DNA from: Planctomycetota bacterium
Lineage (GTDB): Bacteria; Planctomycetota; Phycisphaerae; UBA1845
Direction of reading: 5' to 3'
Assembly (NCBI GenBank): GCA_024278775.1
Contig: JAJRSP010000006.1
Span: forward strand, 1 to 20,378
Length of the DNA stretch: 20,378 nt
This document shows, piece by piece, positions 7,561 through 14,692 of the stretch. Under the pieces are notes generated by a model that worked only from the letters and a program-made list of their open reading frames with translations, was not told where the DNA came from and did no database searches. Position numbers and translations under genes: made by a program. Numbering within the stretch: position 1 is the stretch's first letter; each line of letters starts with the position of its first letter.

Positions 7561-10002
7561 GTGCTGTTGAAGAAAATCGCATTGTTGGTTGCTGGTGTGG
7601 TGATGTCGGCCTCATGGACGCTGGCGGCGACGTCGACGGACGAGTTATGGGTCTTGCGTGATGGGTCCGTCACGTTCCAACCAAATGAGAGCGGTCTGGC
7701 GCATCTCGGCGTTCACGTGGAAGTCGTCGGATTAGCCGCTGGTCAAGAGCTCACGCTAGGCGTGGACGGCGTGTCCGACCTGGCCGCGGTGGTGCTCGGC
7801 GATACGGTGGAAAGCCTCCAGGTTGACTATCTGGGCCTGAATGGTGCGTTACGTTTGTCGACCTCATCACGCGAGGTGCTGGTCGTGGGGCTTCTGCTCG
7901 ATGAGCCGTCTCTTGGTGTACGTGCCGACGTGGCGTTGGCACGTGGGGTGGTCGGTGATGATGCGGTGCTTGTGTTGCGCGGTCTTCGTGCGGGCGTGGA
8001 TCGCCGTGTCGGTCGGATCACGTTGCCGAGTATGACGGTGGTCATCTCTCCGGCATTGGCCGAGGCACTGGGTGATCCCACGTTGAGCGGTGAGTCGATT
8101 GGTTCGGCGGTGGTACGAGGTATGGCGACCCCCGTGGGTGATACTCACTATCAGCCGATGAAACCGACCGTCAGTGAGCTTCGTCAGACGGAAGGACTGG
8201 GCAGCGTGGCCGCGGGTGGTGCGGATATGACATTCTGCCAGTTGTTCGACCTTCGTCAATTCGGGCGTACCAGTACCACGCTCGGTCTCGCCGTGGCGAC
8301 GACCTCCTGGAATGTGGGTACGGCCGACCTGATGTGGTTCCAGAACCCAGATGCACGGCATCCTTATATCGTGTCCAACCTATACCGGTTAAAGGACGAT
8401 CGGTTTGAGCAGATCGGACAGTCGTGGATCAAGCATGGCTTCTTTGCGCTAAGCAGCGAGCAATGCGGCACGACCTGCACTTATGAACCGGGGCACGGGG
8501 TGGGGGATTGGCTCGGCGTGGGATGCACGGACACCTATACCTCCGGTTTGAATGCCACACAAAGCGGTCTCGGCCCACGGTATGAAATCAATCCTTGGAC
8601 GGGTAATTATCGCTATGCGGGCTCGCACCTGAGTAGCGGCCACTCACATGACGCAATCGAACATCGGTTACAAGTTGCCGAGGCGGACTTGATAGACGGA
8701 ACATTACCTCCGGCCCAGTTTTTCGTGGATGGGTATTATGTCGTTCGGGACGATGTAAACCACACGAACAGCGTGTCTTGGAAGCCGGTATCCCCATCCG
8801 GCGTACCGGGGGGAACATGGTCGTTTGGCATGAGCAATGAGGGCGTGAGGCCGAATACCGGCTACGCGCTTGACGCTTGGGTCGGTGCCCGCCAAACCGT
8901 GATCGCCCAGGACATTCCCCCGGTCGAGTTTGTGTCTCCGGATGGTCGGTGCATTCTGGCATCCAAGGTGACGAATCTGGGTGGAGGCATGTGGCATTAT
9001 GAATACGCCCTCTACAATTTTGATATGAATCGAAAGGTTCTGTCGTTTTCCGTTCCCACCGCTCAATCGGCCAACATCCAAAATGTTGGATTTCACGCCG
9101 TCCAATCGCATAACGAACCGTTTTCGAATACGCCGTGGACGGCTTCGATCCAACCGGGTTCGATCACATGGAGCACGGTCGACAATCCGATTCGCTGGGG
9201 CACCATGTATAATTTCCGGTTTGATGTAGATGCCGACCCCATCGATGTAACGGTCACCCTCGGCCTGTATGAACCAGGGACACCGGACCACCTCACCGGC
9301 ATCACGGATGGACCCAATACCGCCGGGGCGACCTGCTCGGCTGCGGCACCGCCCATCGCTGATATCAGCGGTATTGCCAACAATCGCTTCCTGTCGGTCA
9401 CCCCGGGCAACCCGGGACAGCTCACAGCCATTCGCGTCAGGCTAAGTTCGCTGCTGCATCCTCCCGCTCCGATTCCTCCGGGCACCCCGGACTACTCGGG
9501 ATTCGAGGGGCAAACGATGTGGGTTGGTGCGCCCGTCGAGTTCGCTGATACGCCGGCCGGGTCCGGCACGTTCATGGCCGCGATGCTTCAGTGTACTCCG
9601 GAGTTTCGCGATTGGAGTACCTTCGGTGAAATCCATATTTACGGCCCGGAGATCATGCCGCATTCAGTCTACGACGTTCAAGAAATCCACACGAATTGCC
9701 AGGCGTCCCTAAACCTTGAAACGGCTTACTCACCGCCGCTGGTTGTCCCGACCGCCTATTGGGGCGATGTGGTTGCGCCCTTCGCCGGCGATCCAGGAGC
9801 CGGTCTCCCGGTGGACTTCAACGACATCACCGCCACCGTATCGAAGTTCCTGGGCGATCCTGAACCCGGTAAGGTGCGGACGAAACTCACTCCGGGAACT
9901 GTCGATCCCGCTCTGAATGTGGATTTCAAGGACATCACGGCCACCGTGCAGGGATTCCTCGGGAACCCCTATCTACAGGACGGTCCTCGTACCTGCCCGT
10001 AG
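7561..10002 (+). CDS. Large exported protein of unknown function with C-terminal dockerin-like repeats
   Basis: The GTG at 7561 has GGGAGG 6 nt upstream and gives 813 residues starting with a signal peptide (MLLKKIALLVAGVVMSASW, cleavage near LAA at 21-23). An in-frame TTG at 7462 would put 33 extra residues before it and is unlikely. Residues about 25-190 are rich in Val, Leu and Gly and probably beta. Residues about 200-400 contain NLYRLKDDRFEQIGQSW, IKHGFFALSSEQCG, LGVGCTDTY and SGLGPRYEINPWTG, a set I recognise as typical of a planctomycete secreted family of unknown function. The C-terminus has two dockerin/EF-hand-like units 36 residues apart, VDFNDITATVSKFLG at 751 and VDFKDITATVQGFLG at 787. 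The paired Asp positions suggest calcium binding and possibly surface or complex attachment. There is no transmembrane anchor or sorting tail. I would not assign an enzymatic role. Confidence 0.85.
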   Translation: MLLKKIALLVAGVVMSASWTLAATSTDELWVLRDGSVTFQPNESGLAHLGVHVEVVGLAAGQELTLGVDGVSDLAAVVLGDTVESLQVDYLGLNGALRLSTSSREVLVVGLLLDEPSLGVRADVALARGVVGDDAVLVLRGLRAGVDRRVGRITLPSMTVVISPALAEALGDPTLSGESIGSAVVRGMATPVGDTHYQPMKPTVSELRQTEGLGSVAAGGADMTFCQLFDLRQFGRTSTTLGLAVATTSWNVGTADLMWFQNPDARHPYIVSNLYRLKDDRFEQIGQSWIKHGFFALSSEQCGTTCTYEPGHGVGDWLGVGCTDTYTSGLNATQSGLGPRYEINPWTGNYRYAGSHLSSGHSHDAIEHRLQVAEADLIDGTLPPAQFFVDGYYVVRDDVNHTNSVSWKPVSPSGVPGGTWSFGMSNEGVRPNTGYALDAWVGARQTVIAQDIPPVEFVSPDGRCILASKVTNLGGGMWHYEYALYNFDMNRKVLSFSVPTAQSANIQNVGFHAVQSHNEPFSNTPWTASIQPGSITWSTVDNPIRWGTMYNFRFDVDADPIDVTVTLGLYEPGTPDHLTGITDGPNTAGATCSAAAPPIADISGIANNRFLSVTPGNPGQLTAIRVRLSSLLHPPAPIPPGTPDYSGFEGQTMWVGAPVEFADTPAGSGTFMAAMLQCTPEFRDWSTFGEIHIYGPEIMPHSVYDVQEIHTNCQASLNLETAYSPPLVVPTAYWGDVVAPFAGDPGAGLPVDFNDITATVSKFLGDPEPGKVRTKLTPGTVDPALNVDFKDITATVQGFLGNPYLQDGPRTCP

Positions 10003-10029
10003 CGCCTCACGGATATAGGGTCGCGGCTC

Positions 10030-10069
10030 TCACCGTCTGCTGCAGCTGGTCACCGTGTGCTGTGGCTGG
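10030..10069. repeat. Two 20-bp direct repeats at the 3' end of the HD-GYP gene
   Basis: TCACCGTCTGCTGCAGCTGG (10030-10049) and TCACCGTGTGCTGTGGCTGG (10050-10069) are adjacent and differ at three positions. On the minus strand each copy ends in TGA; the upstream one supplies the HD-GYP stop codon and the other repeats it just downstream. This parallels the stop-spanning repeat after the HDOD gene. Confidence 0.7.
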
Positions 10070-11543
10070 GGGCGGCGGTCTGCTCCGGCGACGGAGAGTA
10101 GGAGTGAGCACGTACGACGGTAAGGCTGGTGTCTTTGGCCAGGTCTACAATTTCACCGGTGTACAATCCGGTGTCGTCGATGAGTTCCACGACGGGCCGC
10201 GTGTGTTGATCGACATTGGCACGGAGCACTTTGGCCAGTAGCCCGGTGTGTAGCTCAACGACACTTCCGATGGGAAACAGCGACACGGTGTTGAGGAACG
10301 CGCGGACGATGTTGAGATCGAAGCGTTTCGCGTTGCCATCGGTGAGTATTTTCTTGGCGGCCTCATAGGGCATCAGCGCTTGCCGATGCGGGCGGGGGCG
10401 CGTCATGGCAGCGAAGGCATCGGCCACGGAGACAATCGACGAAAGGGGATGGATTCTGCCCGCTTTTTTACCGCGGGGGTAACCGCTGCCGTCGGCACGT
10501 TCGTGAGCCTGATAGCCAATCACCTTCGCCGACGGGGGAATGCCCGGTACGCGATCCAACATCTCCAAAGTGTGCATGGGGTGCCGCTCTATCTCGACAC
10601 GCTCTTCCGGGGTCAGCACGCGCGGGGCCAGGCGAATGTTACCGGGCACACGTAGCATACCGATGTCGTGAAGCAGCCCGCCCAACGCAACTTCCATTAA
10701 CTGTTCATGATTGAGCCCGAGCTGCGCACCAATGGCCAGCGCGATCATGCTGACGTTGGCGCAATGATCGAAGAGGTATTCGTCTTCGGTGCGTTGCATA
10801 CTGACGATCAACGGCAAGATGTCGAAGTCGAGTGTGACCATGTCCACAAACGACTTCACAGACCCACCCAGGCTCTTGGCCGAAACTCGACCACCAACCA
10901 GAAGGGTCTCTGTGGCGTTGGCGATGGTGGAGCTTACTTCCGCATGACGTTCGAGCCCCTTGGACGCCTCTTGTCGAAAATCCGCGATAGGTAAATGGGG
11001 ACGCCGCCAGGCCCGCACGGGATGGAACGAGGGCACCATTCGCAGCTCGTCTTCGACAAGCTGGATCGTATCAGCCTCCAGCTCGGCGTATTCGACCACA
11101 TGCGGGCTCGTCTCCATCCCCGACGAACCATCCTGCGGAGGCGTAATGGGGTCCGTCTGGCTCCCGATCCGAAGAACGGTGATCTTTCGTTTCTTGAGCA
11201 GCTTGAGCAGGCGCGAGGTGATACGCATCCCTGCGGCCAGAAGCAGCACACCGGACTGTTCGAAAAGATCCTGCGCTAAACGCATTCCGGGACGGAGTGA
11301 TTCGACGTCGATGAGGTCAGGCTTTTGGATTTCGTTTAGCTGTTCCTCCGTCGGCTCCGCTTCCGCAGCAGAGGGCGTCGGCGTGTCTTGCGGCATAGGC
11401 TTGAGCATGTCCGCCGGCCAATCCGCACCGCCCACGAGATCTTCGGAAGAAAGCGTTTCCAGCAGTGTGACATGCGCTTCGGTAAGCTCGACACCACGTT
11501 CGATCAGCACGGAGCCGGTACGATCGCAGATCGTGCCGGGCAA
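10050..11543 (-). CDS. HD-GYP domain protein, probable cyclic-di-GMP phosphodiesterase
   Basis: HD-GYP proteins usually hydrolyse cyclic-di-GMP. With a TTG start at 11543 the protein has 497 residues. The catalytic domain (about 225-430) shows His260, the HD pair His292-Asp293 in GLLHDIGMLRVP, His321, AHERADGSGYPRG with the GYP signature, and Asp375 in VSVADAF. The family normally has two adjacent His before the ER of the GYP region; here the first is Ala346, so one metal ligand may be missing. Upstream are two related segments, LPGTICDRTGSVLIERGVEL (about 1-30) and LRPGMRLAQDLFEQSGVLLL (about 83-125), the kind of regulatory domain often attached to HD-GYP. The start is uncertain: ribosome-site evidence is weak, the first regulatory domain looks clipped, and an in-frame TAA precedes it. 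It is cytoplasmic and probably monocistronic. Confidence 0.88.
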   Translation of the reverse strand: MPGTICDRTGSVLIERGVELTEAHVTLLETLSSEDLVGGADWPADMLKPMPQDTPTPSAAEAEPTEEQLNEIQKPDLIDVESLRPGMRLAQDLFEQSGVLLLAAGMRITSRLLKLLKKRKITVLRIGSQTDPITPPQDGSSGMETSPHVVEYAELEADTIQLVEDELRMVPSFHPVRAWRRPHLPIADFRQEASKGLERHAEVSSTIANATETLLVGGRVSAKSLGGSVKSFVDMVTLDFDILPLIVSMQRTEDEYLFDHCANVSMIALAIGAQLGLNHEQLMEVALGGLLHDIGMLRVPGNIRLAPRVLTPEERVEIERHPMHTLEMLDRVPGIPPSAKVIGYQAHERADGSGYPRGKKAGRIHPLSSIVSVADAFAAMTRPRPHRQALMPYEAAKKILTDGNAKRFDLNIVRAFLNTVSLFPIGSVVELHTGLLAKVLRANVDQHTRPVVELIDDTGLYTGEIVDLAKDTSLTVVRAHSYSPSPEQTAAPSHSTR

Positions 11544-11564
11544 GCTGACACCCGTTTTGAGAAG

Positions 11565-11588
11565 TTACAATGGTATCGTCTGTTGCAT
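11565..11588 (-). other. In-frame ATG and premature TAA directly upstream of the HD-GYP frame
   Basis: In the same frame as the HD-GYP gene, an ATG at 11588 gives seven codons (MQQTIPL) and then TAA at 11567-11565. After it the frame continues LLKTGVSLPGTICDRTG into the annotated protein. Without the TAA this would read as a natural N-terminus for that domain type. It may be a sequence error, a nonsense mutation, or a short upstream peptide with reinitiation at TTG 11543. Confidence 0.45.
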
Positions 11589-11724
11589 GACGTACTTCGC
11601 ACCGGTCGCCTGGTCGAGGCGGTGGTTCCCTACGACTTCCACGGACGCATCGGCGTCCAAGCAGAGGGGCTTAACCGGCAGCAGTGGACTATAATCGGCG
11701 GGTGGGTCGGCACGTGAAGTCGTT

Positions 11725-11778
11725 GTTATGGGAAGCATACGCGGTTATGGGAAGCATACTCGGTTATGGGAATCACAG
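11725..11778. repeat. 19-bp tandem repeat, almost three copies, upstream of lysM
   Basis: GTTATGGGAAGCATACGCG (11725-11743) and GTTATGGGAAGCATACTCG (11744-11762) differ at one base, and a partial third copy GTTATGGGAATCACAG follows (11763-11778). They lie in the 415-bp gap between the HD-GYP start and lysM. Regularly spaced repeats upstream of a promoter can be regulator sites, but the array is about 105 bp from the -35 box and no function is shown. Confidence 0.7.
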
Positions 11779-11806
11779 TAGAAACCACCTGTGATCGCGT
11801 GGTCAC
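11772..11806. other. Nested inverted repeats upstream of the lysM promoter
   Basis: ATCACAG (11772-11778) and CTGTGAT (11789-11795) form a perfect 7-bp inverted repeat with 10 nt between arms. Overlapping it are ACCAC/GTGGT (11784-11788 and 11799-11803) and GTGA/TCAC (11791-11794 and 11803-11806). The arrangement could be an operator or alternative hairpins. The first arm overlaps the end of the tandem repeat. Confidence 0.35.
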
Positions 11807-11881
11807 TACCTACCTACGGCAAAGAGGGATGCCTGGCAACGCTGTCACACGTCCCATAGATGAATATCAACAAGAACTTTA

Positions 11882-11909
11882 TTGACAACGAGCTTATCCA
11901 GTTTATGAT
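11882..11909 (+). promoter_or_regulatory. Predicted promoter of the LysM lipoprotein gene
   Basis: The consensus -35 box TTGACA (11882-11887) and TATGAT (11904-11909, five of six matches) are 16 nt apart. Transcription would begin near 11916, which excludes the in-frame ATG at 11860 and supports translation from 11959. Confidence 0.75.
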
Positions 11910-11958
11910 GCGCGGAGGTTTTTTGTATAACTTGGTTACTGGCAAGGAGGTCAATCAG

Positions 11959-12378
11959 ATGCGACGGATCGCGACATGTCTTATTCTTTGCGCTTTTTCA
12001 GTTTTGAACGTCGGGTGTAAGAGCAACGGAGCCGGTGGGCTGTTCGGATCACGTAGCCACGAGGCGACGACCCCACCCGATCCGTACTTGGCCTCTACGG
12101 AGGCCGCTGCGTACGAGCCGACTGGTTTCCCCGCCTATAACCAACCCGCACCGGTGGATAACACCTACGCCCCCCCGCAGGAGGTTGAGGAGATTCCTGT
12201 CGCCGCCAACCCGACCACGTCACGCTATTATACCGTGGCCAAACGTGACACACTTTACGCAATCGCCCGCAGCTACTACGGTGACCAACGCCGATGGAAG
12301 GAAATCTACGAGGCGAATCGTGCCGACATCAGCGATCCGAATCGGATCCGCGTAGGCCAGCGTCTGCTCATCCCGTAG
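11959..12378 (+). CDS. Small LysM-domain lipoprotein
   Basis: The 139-residue protein starts at ATG 11959, preceded by a near-perfect AAGGAGGT (11944-11951) at 7 nt. An in-frame ATG at 11860 lies upstream of the promoter and is rejected. The N-terminus is a lipoprotein-type signal ending LNVGC at Cys20; Asn at the -3 position is unusual for a lipobox, so lipidation is likely but not certain. A Pro/Ala/Thr-rich linker (about 21-88) leads to one LysM domain at about 90-139 (YYTVAKRDTLYAIARSYYG, then RWKEIYEANRADI, then RIRVGQRLLIP). LysM binds N-acetylglucosamine-containing polymers such as peptidoglycan, so a cell-envelope structural or anchoring role is expected. It has its own promoter and is separated from recG by a repeat array. 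Confidence 0.9.
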   Translation: MRRIATCLILCAFSVLNVGCKSNGAGGLFGSRSHEATTPPDPYLASTEAAAYEPTGFPAYNQPAPVDNTYAPPQEVEEIPVAANPTTSRYYTVAKRDTLYAIARSYYGDQRRWKEIYEANRADISDPNRIRVGQRLLIP

Positions 12379-12448
12379 CGGATCATCGTGAAGCACACAC
12401 GCCGCAGCCACCTCTCTTCTCGCCGAGGGCTTTTTCGATAGGGCGGCA

Positions 12449-12538
12449 TGCCTGGACGATGCTGGGTGCCCGAACGGTACTGTGTGCTCGGGCAGTACTG
12501 CATGCCCAGTCAGTACTTCATGCCCGGGCCGTACTGGG
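12449..12538. repeat. 18-bp tandem repeat array, five units, between lysM and recG
   Basis: Four clear units follow the pattern TGCCCGGGCNGTACTNNN: TGCCCGAACGGTACTGTG (12467), TGCTCGGGCAGTACTGCA (12485), TGCCCAGTCAGTACTTCA (12503) and TGCCCGGGCCGTACTGGG (12521). They are preceded by a degenerate unit, TGCCTGGACGATGCTGGG (12449). There are no spacers. The core contains the self-complementary pieces CCCGGG and AGTACT. The array occupies most of the 214-bp gap and ends 54 bp before the recG start, where its promoter would be expected. Confidence 0.8.
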
Positions 12539-12592
12539 TTTCCATGACATCGAGCCGGGTGTAATTCCCCTGTGCGGTGTAGGAAGGGGACG

Positions 12593-14671
12593 ATGACGAA
12601 CCGCCTGACGCTCTCGACGCCGGTGCAGTTTTTGCGAGGCGTGGGTCCGGTTCGTGCGATCGAGTTCGGCAAGCTCGGCGTCATCACGGTCGGCGATTTG
12701 CTGGAGCATATTCCGTTTCGGCATCAGACGATCCCCCGATCGAAATCCATCGGCGAGCTGGAACTGGAAGAGACGGCCACCGTAGTGGGCGAGCTGCGGC
12801 GTGTGCGCGGCAACCGGGCGTTCACCAAACAAAGCATCACTGCTGATCTCGTGGACGGTACGGGCACGTGTCGCGTGCGTTGGTTTAACTCCCCTTTCCT
12901 GGCAGACAAGCTCCATTTCGGAAGCATCGTGCGCGTAACCGGCAAGGTGGACGCGTGGCGCGATCGTGCGGCGTTCACGAATCCACGACTCGTGGTGTTT
13001 GACGAAGACGAAGATCCTTTCGCTGATGATCGTGAACGTTTTGAGCCGGTGTATTCGGGCACGGCACTGCTCCCATCGCGGCACATCGCCAAAGTGGTCG
13101 CCTCGGTGTGGGACGACGCCATCGCCGAAGTATCGGACTGTGTTCCGGAGGCGCTTCGGCGTCTCCGTTCCCTACCCTCTCGGGCATCGGCTTTGCGACA
13201 GTGTCACCACCCCACCTCCCTGGAACATGTGGCCGTGTCGCGGAAACGGCTGGCGTACGAGGAGTTTCTTATCTGTCAGGTAGCGGTACAGATCGTGCGT
13301 CGGCGTCTGCCCCAACGCCACGCGACCGCCCTGGTGATCGATCGAACCCTCGACGAGCGTATCCGTGCACGGTTTCCGTTTCGCCTGACGCCCGGACAGG
13401 ACGAGGCGGTGGCTGAGATTTCCTCGGACCTGTCGAAGACACGCCCGATGAACCGCATGCTGCAGGCCGATGTGGGCGCGGGGAAGACGGCCGTAGCCGT
13501 CTACGCCGCCTTAGCCGTGATCGCAACGCGACAGCAGGTGGCGATCCTCGCGCCGACCGAAGTGCTCGCCGCACAACACCGCGACAAGGTCGCCCGGTAC
13601 CTCCAAGGAAGCCGCGTCCGCACCGCTTACCTTTCGGGATCGACCTCTGCCGCGGATCGGTCACGGATCCTGCCGGCGCTGGCGAAGGGGGAGGTCGATA
13701 TCATCGTGGGTACGCATGCCCTGCTGGAACCCAATGTGCGTTTTCGTCATCTCGCGTTGGTGATTATCGACGAGCAGCATCGGTTCGGCGTCGCACAGCG
13801 GGCGGCGATGCGCCGTAAGGGAAACGCGCCGCATTCGCTCCTGCTCACGGCCACACCAATTCCCCGAACATTGATGATGGCCGCCTTCGGTGAGTTGGAT
13901 GTGTCCACGATCCAGGGTTCGCCGCCGGGTCGCACACCCGTCGAAACCAAATTGGTCTGCTCGTCGAATACCGCGGCGGCGTGGCGTTTCGTCCGTCAGC
14001 GCATCGACCACGGCGCACAGGTCTACATCGTCTACCCTTTGGTGGATGAATCGGAATCGCTTCCGCTGCGAGCCGCAACAACCGAGGTGGAGCGTCTGCG
14101 AAAAACGGTGCTGCGAGATTGCACCGTCGAGTTGCTGCACGGACGGATGAACACACGAGAAAAAGAGTCCGTGATGGATCGATTCCGAACGGGTGAGACG
14201 CGGGTGCTCGTGTCCACCACGGTAATCGAGGTCGGCGTGGACGTCCCCGCAGCCACGGTCATGGTGATCGAACACGCCGAGCGGTTTGGACTGTCGCAGC
14301 TTCACCAGCTTCGCGGGCGGATTGGACGTGGCCGAAAGAAATCCTATTGTCTGCTCATGTCGGATTCTGAGACCGCTGAGATGAACGCGCGGCTGCAGAT
14401 TGTCTGTGAGACGTCCGACGGTTTTCGTATTGCGGAGGAAGATCTTCGGCTTCGTGGTCCGGGAGAACTTCTGGGCAAGCAGCAGCATGGTATGCCGACG
14501 TTCAAGATAGCCGATCTCACGGTGGACGGTGAACCGCTTGAACAGGCCCGAGAAGATGCCGCTCAGGTGCTTCTTGTGGACCCGAAGTTGCGCGATCCGA
14601 AACACGCTGCGTTGCGGCGGGCGGTGATGGACCAATACGGGGAGGTAATGGGCCTTGTGGACGTGGCCTGA
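12593..14671 (+). CDS. recG: ATP-dependent DNA helicase RecG
   Basis: RecG is a monomeric double-strand DNA translocase that regresses stalled forks and moves branched DNA during recombination and repair. The length, 692 residues, is the family norm. The N-terminal wedge contains GVGPVRAIEFGKLGVITVGD and an OB-fold (about 55-140). The helicase core shows Walker A GAGKT (295-299), APTEVLAAQH, DEQHRFGV (393-400), TATPIPRTL (419-427), LHGRMNTREKESVM, STTVIEVGVDVPAA and QLHQLRGRIGRG. Ala replaces the common Ser in Walker A, which is tolerated in this family. ATG 12593 has GGAAGGGG 3 nt upstream; an in-frame GTG at 12572 has no such site. It is the first gene of an apparent unit with trkH and trkA, an unrelated function. 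Confidence 0.97.
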   Translation: MTNRLTLSTPVQFLRGVGPVRAIEFGKLGVITVGDLLEHIPFRHQTIPRSKSIGELELEETATVVGELRRVRGNRAFTKQSITADLVDGTGTCRVRWFNSPFLADKLHFGSIVRVTGKVDAWRDRAAFTNPRLVVFDEDEDPFADDRERFEPVYSGTALLPSRHIAKVVASVWDDAIAEVSDCVPEALRRLRSLPSRASALRQCHHPTSLEHVAVSRKRLAYEEFLICQVAVQIVRRRLPQRHATALVIDRTLDERIRARFPFRLTPGQDEAVAEISSDLSKTRPMNRMLQADVGAGKTAVAVYAALAVIATRQQVAILAPTEVLAAQHRDKVARYLQGSRVRTAYLSGSTSAADRSRILPALAKGEVDIIVGTHALLEPNVRFRHLALVIIDEQHRFGVAQRAAMRRKGNAPHSLLLTATPIPRTLMMAAFGELDVSTIQGSPPGRTPVETKLVCSSNTAAAWRFVRQRIDHGAQVYIVYPLVDESESLPLRAATTEVERLRKTVLRDCTVELLHGRMNTREKESVMDRFRTGETRVLVSTTVIEVGVDVPAATVMVIEHAERFGLSQLHQLRGRIGRGRKKSYCLLMSDSETAEMNARLQIVCETSDGFRIAEEDLRLRGPGELLGKQQHGMPTFKIADLTVDGEPLEQAREDAAQVLLVDPKLRDPKHAALRRAVMDQYGEVMGLVDVA

Positions 14672-14692
14672 CAAAACCAGCAAGGTGCGATC

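Noticed and set aside
11565..11758. 58-codon minus-strand ORF ending at the TAA before the HD-GYP gene
   Set aside because: It starts inside the 19-bp tandem repeats, has no good ribosome site, and I see no domain; only its last codons are of interest.
11860..11958. Upstream in-frame ATG for the LysM protein
   Set aside because: The promoter at 11882-11909 lies inside it, and the AAGGAGGT and lipoprotein signal both point to ATG 11959.
12449..12538. Repeat array considered as CRISPR
   Set aside because: Units are contiguous 18-mers with no unique spacers, only five copies, and no cas genes in the window.
12220..12687. Minus-strand open frame through the 18-bp repeats, giving hexapeptide repeats
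   Set aside because: It overlaps the lysM and recG ends and has no start signal; the peptide periodicity follows automatically from an 18-bp DNA repeat.
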